DNA of 64,000 nucleotides from Bugulina stolonifera (taxonomy: Eukaryota > Bryozoa > Gymnolaemata > Cheilostomatida > Bugulidae). The stretch spans positions 25,420,429 through 25,484,428 of the forward strand of contig OW285187.1 in assembly GCA_935421135.1 (NCBI GenBank). Reading direction: 5' to 3'. The translations under genes and the position numbers were made by a program. The notes below the pieces were generated by a model. The model did no database searches. It saw only the letters and a program-made list of their open reading frames with translations, and was not told the DNA's origin. Below, piece after piece: positions 23,401-35,100 of the stretch. The stretch's first letter is position 1, and every line of letters begins with the position of its first letter.

Positions 23401-26400
23401 GAATGCTAATACCTGAATAGCACCATCTTTCATTTCTATTAAAATCAATAGACATATAGATTTTTACTGTTACCAGTTAGTGTATAGTAGGACCCTTTTA
23501 TATGACAAACGTTGCATACCTAAATGCATAATATATTATGTATAACATAATGCATTATACTCAGCCATGCAAACTGAAAGAGATAGTGTACAGCAGATAA
23601 CAATAAATTAGAATAAATTAGGATTCCCACAGGACTATGTCATCGTCAGATGTAAAAAAAAAGTTACTGAAGTTAAACTTTTTACGAAGAGCAAACACGA
23701 CACTATTTTGTTAAGAATTAAATACTAGTATTTACAGATGCATCGGCACCAGAATTCGTCTTTACATTTAAATGAATAAGAATACACGCCTTTATGCACA
23801 TTATTTTTGTAGTTATTCAGCCAATTTCTGTTGAATTGTTAGATTTGAAAGTGGATAACAACTAAATTTGAGAGAATATACTGTAACACAACACATGACA
23901 TCGATTTGAGAAGTTTTAAAATCAAATACTTGAGTAGCCGCGGAGAAGAATAAGACACGCGATACATTGGAACATGAGAGACAACCCCTACCTCTAGACT
24001 TCCTTTTATACAGTATTCATTTACCAGCACAAAATCTGATTGGCCCATACAAACTCCGTAAAATGTGGCCAAGTTTTCGTGGTGTAATCCAACCATCTGA
24101 AAAGTATGAATAATAAGTTATACCAAGTAACAGAGAAAATACTGATTGGTATCAACTTTATATTACATTATGCATAGAGTTATACAGTGCTACAATATAA
24201 TACCATTACTATGTAGGCGTAGTAGTGTTACGTTACTATGTAATGACATACCAATTCTAGCTCCTTGCTAATTGCTTTAGTAAGTAAAACACCATTGCTG
24301 CACCACCGCTTTAGTACGACAGCCTGGTCTTTGTAATACCCAAAATCTGTAACCGAAGAACATCCACTGACCCTGAAGGCTATCTCAAGGTCATGAGCAT
24401 CTAGCCTATCTTCGAATTCCTAGATGACAGTAAATAACCAGATATATCAGCAGATAGAAGATAAGTATTAGGACAGCATGGATAACAAAATTTGAGAGAA
24501 TTTACTGTAATGCAACACGTTTCATCGATTTGAAAATTTTTAACGTCAAATACTTGAGTAGCCGCGGAAAATAATCAGACACACAATACATTGGAACACA
24601 AGAGACAAAATCTGTATATCTTTCCTTTCACTATGGTCATATTAACAACAAGGGTTGATCACTAGGACAACTTTTCCCTGGTCTTGCTTATAATAATATT
24701 GTTGAAATAATATAAAATATTCAACTTGACAATGGCTTACGATCTTTGCAAAAATATACAGAACGTCTTAATATCTTCAGTTGGGTAAAACTGTTGACAC
24801 CCAATTTTCTGCCAGTCTACTTTATATCTAACTAAACCTGCTCGATACTGGATCTAAAGCTATAATCGCAACTACAAGAATACAAGATACATCATTTTCA
24901 ACATTTGATATTTCTCATATACAAAATGTCCATAGTTTAGAACTTACATCATCCTCTGGTTGTTCACGGAACGGAGTAATATCTGTGCTGGAAATCAGCC
25001 AAGAAGGAGAAGAGGTGCTCTTGCCTCTCCGGTGACACCCGAGTTTGTAGTAGAGGAAGATGAGCATACCCACCACTAGTATCAGTGACAGTGTTATACA
25101 GAGGGCAATGAGGGCTCCGGTGGTGGCCATCTTGCTCGCTACAAACGTGAACACATAGCAAATGATTTATGCCCTAAAAAACCCGTTCAACATGTACCTG
25201 AACTGAATGAGAGTAACAGATATTCCTTTGTTCCTGTTGGTGCTACAGACTTCGCCCTCGGATATTCGATAAGTATATCGAGTAAAATATTTTACTAATA
25301 TAGTTATTTGAAGAAATTAAACTAAAAGAATAAGAAAAGGTGTTTGTTTGTAGAAATTTAATTGATTTATATTTTAATTAGTTGCAAGTTCCATCGCTTT
25401 AGTAACTCACCCAAGTTTTTTCTATCTGTGCTAGATATGGTTGTAGCGTCGGTAACGTTGAGACAGTCACTCAAGTCATCCGTGTTTAATTGGATCTGTA
25501 AGCAAAACACACACAAACATGATAATAAGGCACAGATACAATCATGTATCCACGTGGCAGCTATTCCGAGGTTCAATGTAGAATGTGACAGACTTTGATG
25601 GATGTACGCGTATAAGCCTATAGGATATGCTAACACTCTCAAGGGTAAATAAACTACAATATACATAATTATAAAAAGCGATAATAAATTATGGCTGCCA
25701 TAATTGGTGCATTATTATATGTATGATATTAATACTGTATTAGCATGGCATACCATACTACAGTATGTACTGCAGTAATTATTGTAACCATGAGGTGCAT
25801 TGTATTTGTATAAGAATTGAATAAATCCTTATACAAGATAGAAGCAATGGAATAAAAATCAATTACAAGAACAATATAACCAATTAAAATACTAGTGTAT
25901 CTAATACTAAATGTTATGCAATGTTTTACTCACCAAGTTATCTTTACCAGCTGGAACGAAGCTTCCTTGAAGAAGGAAACTACCCTGATCTCTATTGTAC
26001 TGTACACTGGTATTATAATCAACTCGACTCTGCTGTAGAGAGCACGGAATAGGGACATCTACTGATCCAGGAGATGTGGAGTACCGGTATATGGAGAATC
26101 TTCCCAAATCCCAGTTCTTACTGTCTAAACAATTTTTCTCCCCTGTTATTGCTAAAATATAATAATATACAGTACTTGTACTCAGATATGATATGGTAGT
26201 TCAACCACATGCACAATAAACCAAACAGCAACACCAATGTATAGGTTATATGAGTACACATGTACATGTATAATACAATGCACTCGATGCCAGAATTGGA
26301 AGATGATTTCCTAAACTCATGTTACTATGATGTATTTAGGCCTAACAGTGGTGTCTGTATTATTCATATCTTTTCTCTAGTGCCAATGCATGAATCAGAA

Positions 26401-29400
26401 GTAAAATTTCCAGGCAGTCAATAAAAATTTCAGCATGTAAATAACATAAACAGTTTAGATGAGAACTAAGCTATAATTGTAAAACTGCATCTAGTCACCT
26501 AAGCCAATTGTCAAATATTTGTTTTTAACTGCTACTTAATTAATGTATGAATAATGTATAATGCAATTCAAATATTTCTATAGTAAGTAGTGTTAAATCA
26601 ATTATTGTTTATTAAAAAAATAGTTATATTCTTGGTAGCTACACTTGTAGTACTGCATCTGTAATGTGCATGTACACCGAATTATTCTACTCGTTTATCT
26701 ATGATGGTAAATGCATAAAACTTATTAAATATATGCTCAGTGCTTCACACCATAGCTAACTTCTGAGTGGAAGATAGAACAATAACAAAAATTAATTATC
26801 AAACTTCTTGCTATCTTGCATATTTTGATGAATGTGTAGAAATTAGTTACAATTCAGGTTTAAGAAAATTAAATGCAAGATACTATAGGAGGCTATACTT
26901 ACATGTATAACATATAGATTATATTATATGGTATTTACTACATACATGTATAGCATGTAGATTGTAGATAACTGGCAATGTTCTTGCTTCTGTTGTAGTT
27001 AGTGAGAGAGTGAGGGTTGGTCACACTGTCGATAGTTTGAGTGTAGGCAGTGAGAAAAAGAGCAGTGCTGTCATAATATGCCGCTTCATCTATGGGCAGC
27101 CCCTGGCAGGAAGTCAAATGTCACGCACCACAATAATAATAATATAATAGTATGTATAGAATAGTATCAATGCACTGTCCAGTATATCATGTTACTATAA
27201 ATCCTACATTATATCAATATATTATTATGTGTAAAAGTTTGAGGCATGCTGTTGTGACGCCTATGTCGCCTATGTCGCCTATGGCGCCTATGGCGCAACA
27301 ATTTATCAGAATATCCCACCAGGGGGCTCTGTAGGTGGTGCCTGTGGGCACAATTCGTTAATGACCAGACATGTAGGTCAGTGTTATTCAACAGAATGCA
27401 GCCTCTCCTCACACCTAGTTAGAGCTGTGATTACAAACTTGGTGTGAACACAAGGAGGAGTGCTGTAGGCGAAACTGACTGAAGTACAAACTAGAAAAAC
27501 AACATTGTACTGATAGAAAACCTTGCATTGATCTGCACTAGAATCACATTGTACATCTTATAAAGCTCAATGTTCAAATAAGTGAATACATACTTTTATA
27601 TACATGTACATATTTCTGGATCATCTATTTACATTGTACATTATATGATAGTTGTCTGTTAAGTCACCCCCCTCTGACTCTAAATAGAGGTTATTGACAC
27701 CACTTTCATGGTAGCCCTTAGTACTGCAGTAGCCCATCAAAGGTGGAGTTATCCCCGACGTATTGAGTATAAGTGGAGTTACGACCTCCTAGTTGTTCAG
27801 TGGAGACGGAGTTACGACCCTTACCTGTTTAGTAGAGGTGAAGTTACGACCCTTACCTGTTTAGTAGATGTGAAGTTACGACCTTTACCTGTTGAGTAGA
27901 GGCGGAGTTACGACCCTTACCGGTTTAGTAGAGGCGGAGTTACGACCTTTACCTGTTGAGTAGAGGCGGAGTTACGACCCTTACCGGTTTAGTAGAGGCG
28001 GAGTTACGACCCTTACCTGTTTAGTAGAGGTGGAGTTACGACCCTTACCGGTTTAGTAGAGGTGGAGTTACGACCTTTACCTGTTGAGTAGAGGCGGAGT
28101 TACGACCCTTACCGGTTTAGTAGAGGCGGAGTTACGACCCTTACCTGTTTAGTAGAGGTGGAGTTACGACCCTTACCGGTTTAGTAGAGGTGGAGTTACG
28201 ACCCTTACCTGCTTAGTAGAGGCATGTTGTGAATTGACATTTGGTTGAATGAGGAAGAGTTTATTATTGTATTTCATTTCCTTCAATATTTCCCAATCTA
28301 CAAATATAATAATATAATCATATATAAACTGAATAATAGGATATGTTATTAGCCATGTTGGTATATAATAGTGACAAATATTAAACGCATGTGACAAATT
28401 ATTCACGGTACATATATCCGCTTCTATTTTCTGTTCATGGAAAGAAATTATTGTACAGGACATGCTACAGCTGGTGTAAAATGGTAAATTATTCTAACTT
28501 CATCGCTATAAATCTTTTCCTGTTATTACGCTGAATTCACTAAATGGTGAAAACGTATGCTTGTCCATGAGATATCGGTGCATCACACAAACACATCCAA
28601 GCTGGAATCCTGCCTAGACTTAGAGCTTACCAATTGTATGTGAAGAGGGGAGGGGTTGGTCCATTACAATAACTACTGCCATCCAGGCACGCTGGTTGTA
28701 TAGCTCTGCTTTCAGCCATGTACCAATTTGAGAGGGCTGCGTGTACACCACCAGTACACCACCTGCGGAGAAAGCAACATAAATTACAAAGATAAAAGCA
28801 ATAGGCCCCAATACAAAATTGAGGGTTTAAAATCAGCTACCCTGAAAAAATGAACATAAAAAGCCCGAGTTCCACCACAAACAACAATTTAGAATACAAA
28901 AGTATGCTGACTTACATGTACAAGTGTAGGTATAATGTGGGCCTATGATATATAGTAAAATAATACAGAATATAGACATTAATAGTAAATTATTCCATAT
29001 GCATATTTTCTCACTGAGCAACCAGAGCTGGTGACATACAATGTACAAAGTGAAATTTCACCTGAAATAATTCCATCTTTGCTTTTGACTACAAACGAAA
29101 CTGGATTAAAATCAGGTTGCTATCCTTTAGGAACCGGCAGCTATTGGAGTGCACACTTATAATCTCGTGATACAACAGACTTCTTTGAGAATACAAAGTT
29201 TATAGTTGGTTACTATAATATACATGCGCATGCAGCCTGTGCTCTAAAAACAGCACAAGGGGGGGGGGGGGGGGGAGACGGAGTCTTTGCACATCTCAAC
29301 CTTATGATAATATTTAGGCTACGAATATGATCCTAGAATACATAGATAGTGGAATTGAAGAAATAATGGAACAAATATGACATTACTTATACTATATACT

Positions 29401-32400
29401 AGGGCAAGTTAGAGGTAAATCATATTTTGTTGTTAACTTTTTTGCTTGCTTTGGTAAATATGAGAATACTAAAACAATACAAATAGCGGACTAATTAAGT
29501 GGACAAAAGGTAACCAATTAGTAGCAGAATAAAATAAATAAACAACTGAATGCTGCCAGCCTGCAAACAAAACGAAACCAGGAATGGAACTACAGATTTA
29601 TAAATGCTATCCCTTCTTTTATACATAACAGTGAATGTCGAATACATCGAAGTTTTGCTATCACAGGTGATTATGGCAAACCTTTAATTTGTGAGTGTAA
29701 TATGAAATATATATAATATAAAAGGCTAAAATCTTAATTTAGTTGCAGCAATTTATCAGTTTTAAAAATGTTTACGCTTCAAATAACCAAACAATACCAA
29801 CAGTATTTTAGTGTATGGAACAAACCCATGCATGGTTAGTTGATTTCATTCACCAGTTATACCAATGGAAATGCTAACCATTTTCTGGTTTATAAATAAA
29901 AAAAGTCAATAGACTGGCTCTCTGCTTTGAAATAAGGCAAGAGAGGCCTCACCCTGGATGAATCGCACGTTGAAATATCATTCATTTTACAACTACTGGA
30001 ATATTTGAGCGAAATTTATGTAAATAAATGTGTAAATACAACAGTATTCTATAGACTTTCACAATAAAAAAATAAGGATTGGTAGAAAAAGTGTGATTTG
30101 TTTACCAATTTTAACCCACTTTCTACATTTTTAATATAATTAAACACAATCTACAGCATTTGCTTCAAAATAAACACCTGAGCAATCATTTGTGGGTAAA
30201 TGATTGAACATAATATTGTATTTGCATGTATTACTGTATTGGCTGTGATGTTAGAGCATTTGGAATAACAACCAAAATTGAAGCAAGGCAGCAAAGCACA
30301 ATAAACCATTCTCACAGTGCAAAGATAGAAATAGGTTTACCAGATGTAGCTAATGCCGAACAATTATTTGGACACCAGTCGTCCAAATGAAATTTATCTA
30401 AATAAACAGTAGAAAATATATTTATACTTATAAACTATATTACACTATAGGACACGCAATTCGTCTAAATAAATATTAAAGAATGAAAATAAATTTATAT
30501 TTCAAAGAAAACAATCATCATGGAGTATAAGACCTCCCAGTGAGTCTACATGTACATATAGAAGAAACCAACTAGTGCATTACATGCATGGAGCGAAATT
30601 TTGAATCTAAAATAATGTTTTTTACACTTGGCTTTTCTAGCTCAAATTCTGAAATAAAGTCTACCGGATTGAAAAAGAATCACAAAATTTGACAGACATA
30701 ATTATGCTTCACCATACATAGAGCTTGAGTCTAATACGCAGCAAGTAACCCAGTGATATCCCTATCTGGGAATAATTGGTTTGTTAACAAGCAGATAATT
30801 CAAACATTCTGTCTGTACCCATACTTGTACATGACATGCGGTAGAGTACGTGTGAGTGTAATACGTGGCAAGAACTTCAGTTATACTTGAATGGCTGTCA
30901 GCATATACTTTGACAAAAGTAGAACTAACGGGCCATGAGTTTTCAAACAATTTGTATTACGAGTTGTCATTCTGTACAATCGATATTCACTGTATTTATA
31001 GTACACCTTACTGTAGTGCAAGCGAGCTAATACATGCCTTACTGTAAGCCTGCTAATACACGTAGAAGAATGTTATAGGCCTACTACAAAATGTATCTTT
31101 TCGACAAATAGATTTAGAAATGATATTACAATGTGATGTAGATTAGTATCTAAACTAGAGTGTTATTATACTGCGACAAGTACTGCAGGCGCACACTGAC
31201 TCACCTGCTGAACTAGCATTGCAATTGGTTGAACACCAGTGACAGGAGATACCTGAGCTCATTAAATCCTTAGCCATCAGCTGTACCACATCATCATTAG
31301 TTGAGCTTGTACTGGTTAGAGTTATCTGCTCTATAACTGAGTCAGATTCTCTTGCCCATTGGTCAGTAAGAAGCTCAGGGTTCAAGTACAGTGTTCTTAT
31401 ATAAGGCACAAGTGACATTGGGTTCATGTCCAGTCTAGTGTGGGACCAGTACAAGTCAGAGCGTAGCGTAGCTGTCTCATTTGCTGGGCAATTCTGAAAA
31501 TATGATTTTACAGTTTGATAGTTTGATTAGTATGACCGTGATGCTTGCATGGTTGTCGATGTTGGGTTGAATCCAATCAAATAATATACATGTATTTTGC
31601 TCACAAAATTGATTTGGCAATAAAATTTAAATATTTTTTAAAAAGCGAAGAGTGGAAGAGATAGATTAAGTTGTAACAAGCCATTTTCTGCTGCTGCAAT
31701 TTGCAAAGATGAATGATAATTATATTGCATTAACTAAAGTACACTGACCGTAGTATGCATGCAAAGAGAGTGTAGATGTATATTATAATAATACTATACA
31801 TCGACATGTACATGTACATGTACATGCAGTTTCAACAAGGTAAGGTTCTCTACGTACATTAGAGCGTTAGTGTTAGGAACGTGTAGTATATGATATTGAA
31901 ATGCTGCCCATAGGACATGGTGCTACTAACAGGAGTAGTTAATCAACATGACCATCATGCCCCAGACCACTTTCCCCAATTTATAGAAGCACCTGAAAAG
32001 AAATTTTAGTCAAATGTACATGTATATAGGTCTCCATGGAAACGTATGACATGGTGATATACAAACCCATGTAAAAGCAGAGATATTGAGAGAGGCGGCC
32101 AGCTCTAGCTGTGTCACACATCTGCCCATAGAACCTATGAGTGCTATAAACTTATACTTGGACCAGGATTCTGTGACGGCTCCAGCTGTAGACGTAGAAT
32201 ATGTTCGTATCCAAATGATTTCTACATCCACTGGGTACGAAGCGTGGGAAGATACAGCCTCTGATACAAGCTGTGAGATTCTACAACATTGATGTGTATT
32301 AAACCAAAATACGTAGACATGAACTATGCATTGTACTGTCACACTGCCTCACCATGCAGCATAAGTTACACATACAATTTATATAATTAGGTGAATATAT

Positions 32401-32925
32401 AGTGAATTAACCAACCTGTTTACACATGTAGATGTACATTACATACATGTACATGTATATGCCTGTGGAGGCCTGAATTTGGTGTTGTCCAATACATTGT
32501 TGCTGATGCAAAAGCAACATATTTCGTGTGTCTATGTTTCTTCAAACACTAGAGGATGTACACTAAAGGTTTCTATTTGAAGCACACTAGACTAGATTCC
32601 TTGCTGAAGGTAACATTTCATTCAGTGCAATGAATTCGGAGTTATGGTTTAATAATGGCCGGTGTTAGAGAAAGAGGCTCCCCAGCTTAAAATCTTTCAT
32701 GCAAATGTGTTAAATTTTGTTAGTCAACCTTAAAATCTTAATAACCTTAGCCCCTCATAATGTCTACGATCATAACAGTACACCACTGACATCAATGTAC
32801 AATGTATAACATAGTTACCTATCGCTAGGTCCAGCTGTTGGAACTATAACTCCAATACTGATTGGTTTGAGATACGCCGAACTCCAGAATATAGCGGAGA
32901 AGTAAAGTACACTTAGAGACTTCAT
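17448..32925 (-). CDS. Receptor (membrane) guanylyl cyclase, natriuretic-peptide-receptor type
   Basis: Eighteen exons, 3183 nt, 1060 aa (human NPR1 is 1061): 32819-32925, 32067-32280, 31205-31493, 28631-28762, 25934-26151, 25411-25495, 24948-25138, 24252-24419, 23992-24096, 22829-23042, 22521-22673, 21300-21465, 20949-21092, 20058-20181, 19210-19447, 18877-18987, 18593-18691, 17448-17872. Order: signal peptide ([14 protein letters not shown]), divergent ANF-type ligand-binding ectodomain, transmembrane helix about 355-378, kinase-homology domain about 415-680 (HGSLKSSNC lacks the catalytic Asp, as in this family), coiled coil, class III cyclase domain about 735-925 ([23 protein letters not shown]), and a Ser/Arg-rich tail of about 140 aa. 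It should make cGMP from GTP on ligand binding, but the purine-specificity Cys is Thr (residue ~869). The last intron is GC-AG. The ligand is unknown. Confidence 0.93.
17853..18065 (-). repeat. Five-fold tandem repeat of the last cyclase splice acceptor
   Basis: A unit of about 52 bp holding CTATAG and GTGATATGGAAACACACTG (minus strand) occurs five times. The lowest copy (acceptor at 17873) is the real start of the last exon, continuing in frame as [10 protein letters not shown]. The four upstream copies (about 17890-18065) are intronic and continue ACACTGAATG, so each gives GDMETH then TGA in frame. Confidence 0.88.
18153..18483. mobile_element. MITE, hAT-like, 331 bp
   Basis: Terminal inverted repeats CATACTTGCCAA at 18153 and its complement TTGGCAAGTATG ending at 18483, flanked by the exact 8-bp duplication GTTATCTG (18145-18152 and 18484-18491). 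Too short to encode a transposase. The 8-bp duplication fits hAT. It lies in the last intron of the cyclase gene. Confidence 0.85.
18591..18592 (-). other. GC-AG intron donor in cyclase gene
   Basis: Exon 17 ends KGKG with AAAG followed by GCAAGT, the standard sequence of GC-type donors. No GT donor fits the phase needed to join KGKG to DMETHWLTG. This is the intron whose acceptor is amplified five-fold. Confidence 0.8.
20902..20949 (-). repeat. Three-fold tandem repeat of a cyclase splice donor
   Basis: On the minus strand the donor after exon 13 reads GTAAGTGATATCCACAGCA, and this 19-base unit follows itself so that GTAAGTGAT appears three times in a row. The exon ends at 20949 (MLPP); the second and third GTAAGT are intronic, 19 and 38 bases further on. 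Confidence 0.85.
23851..24607. repeat. Direct repeat pair of ~130 bp in neighbouring cyclase introns
   Basis: About 23851-23985 and 24478-24607 share most of their sequence, including TTTGAGAGAAT, ATCGATTTGA, CAAATACTTGAGTAGCCGCGG and ATACATTGGAACA. The lower copy ends within a few bases of the donor of exon 9; the other lies in the intron between exons 7 and 8. No terminal repeats or coding potential seen. Confidence 0.8.
27760..28225. repeat. 32-bp minisatellite, about 14 units
   Basis: Units read roughly GGAGTTACGACCCTTACC with a (T/G)GTTTAGTAGAGG(C/T) segment, in the cyclase intron between exons 4 and 5. In the direction of transcription about half the units contain CAGGTAAGG or CAGGTAAAG, which match donor consensus. 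Nearby, 27257-27300 has a short CCTATG(T/G)CG repeat. Confidence 0.85.
29261..29275. repeat. Poly-G tract
   Basis: An uninterrupted run of about 14 G on the plus strand in the cyclase intron between exons 3 and 4. The rest of that intron (28763-31204) is AT-rich with nothing recognisable. Confidence 0.9.
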
Positions 32926-35100
32926 TGCCGAATCCAATCTGTAGACTGATATAGGAGCAATACAGCTGGCAGCAGCCCTAGCATGACACCTGCTATCACA
33001 AGGCAGAGTCAGCAGTGACAGCGTGTAATGAGGTGTGACAGCGCATTGCCAGATGTGACACGGCAAGTAAATTCTATCCTAGAGCAATGGATTTGTGAAT
33101 ATATAATAAGTTGGGCTTCAATTTTAACACAGAATTCAATACATAGCATAATGTAGTCAAGTATTGATGGGTTAATGCAGCTCGAAGCCCACTTGGGATA
33201 ATGAAGGGAATATAAATAATTCAAAAAAACAATAAGCCTGTTTGCTTTACAAAAGTTGGTATAATAAAATGGTGAGTTACACATTAATATATCCGTACAA
33301 CTCGTCATAATGACTTGTATATACGGAAATAGTGAACACGTATTATACAGTGAACATCCTCTAACTGTGTTACTGTGCAAAGAAACAACAGTATGCAAAT
33401 TTACTATTTTCAAAGCTTAAAACAGTCAATTATTATAAAATAATATAGTGTAATATAATAATAAAAGTACCTTTGATGCTGGTGTACACTGGTATAGAGA
33501 TAAATGTTATTATAAAATCACCCTGTAGCACTTATTGACAATAAATTCCATGAATTAAAACTCAAGGAGGAATTCCGAGACATGAGGTATTACTAATATT
33601 TACATAACGTCCTGATGAGAATTAGCGAAGACTTCATTGACTAATGAGAGTGGTGCTTATCACCAGCTGTAGAGGTAAATTGTGAAATAGAAACTATTAT
33701 AACACAGACAGACAACATACAGCAGTCAGTTTTATTTGCTTAGCAACCCCTTGTGTGTTACTCTCTACTCATGAAATATGTATAAAACCTATTATGATAG
33801 ATAGCATCATTGGAACATCTCTGTACAATAGAATTTATTCAATTGATACATTACTGTGATAGTGTTATAATATACATACACAGACCTGGTAGAAACTTGT
33901 TGTGTAACAATTTTGCTATCTGCATTTAATTCTATTCATCTAGGCTATCGCCAAAAATAATTCTGCTTGTTGATGTATAGTTTCATTGATGCTACTTCTT
34001 TCACTTATGGGGGAGAGGGGGGAGGGGAGGTTGAGTATAGAGCGGCGTGCTGTAGATACCAACAGTTATTAACTTAACATCTCCTTGGCCCAGGAGATTT
34101 AGTAACTTTCAATTTAAATTCTGGTACCCAAACTGGAAACTCCCAGTCAAATGATGAATCTCTCTGATTTTCACCAGTAAAACTTGGCTATAGACTGGTG
34201 AGCCACAGATGGGTTCCAGCTGTACACTGAATATTTACCCTCATTGAGCATCTATAACACCAGCAAATTCTATGTTTGAATAACAAACTTCTCCATCACT
34301 TCTCATCACGGTTGAAGGCACCAGACAATGTTCATGAAATGTGGGAGGTAATTGCAGGTCGACACCATTTTAACACATTTTCCTGGTACCCTTTATCATA
34401 ATATGACAGGATTACTAAAGATGTAATGTGTAGATATTTATTATCAAAATAGAATATGAATCACCCATTGGAATAATATCACTACTTTAAAACATTTTTG
34501 TGTATAAAGAATACACATAAAACTAGAAAAATACTGATTCGTGAATAGAAAGCCCGATTGTTAGATTGAGGTTATTGATGAGCCAGCACCTTAATTCTAG
34601 AAAGACGTCTGAGCAGAGAACATGTATAGAACAAGGACCTACACTATATTATATATGTTCAGTATATGTTTATGGAATTACTGACCAGAATAAATTAGTC
34701 TAAGTTTTTTCCCTCCACTAATTCACAATGGGGAATGTTCACAAAAGCGCTGCCTCTTCAACACTTAGTTGGTGGTTGCACAATTTGTCTCGGTTTTTGC
34801 CGTAGAATTAGATTCTCTTGGATTTTCCAATACTCAATACAATAGTATGATAACCACATGCAGGGTGTGTAAATAGGTTAACCGTTCAGTGGTAGGCTAC
34901 GTGACCGGTGAACATGCCCCATGGAAAAGTCAAATAATTCTTTAGTGTTGAAGATGAAGTTTAACCAAGTTTCCTGATATAATAAAAATATAGAACTCAT
35001 GCTAAGATTGTAAACTATAGAAATGATAGTTTAATAACAGAACCTGAGAGTCTAGAAATAGTCTCGTCTGTATGGCCTTCATCAAGAATGGCCTGAGCTG
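32926..35100. other. Intergenic region upstream of receptor cyclase
   Basis: Lies between the cyclase start codon and the 3' end of the left ACOX1, both on the minus strand. It should hold the cyclase promoter and 5' UTR and the ACOX1 3' UTR. A purine-rich run GGGGGAGAGGGG occurs near 34010-34030. No coding exon recognised. Confidence 0.5.

Noticed and set aside
27760..28225. CRISPR-like array
   Set aside because: Units are contiguous 32-bp tandem repeats with no unique spacers and no cas genes, in an animal intron.
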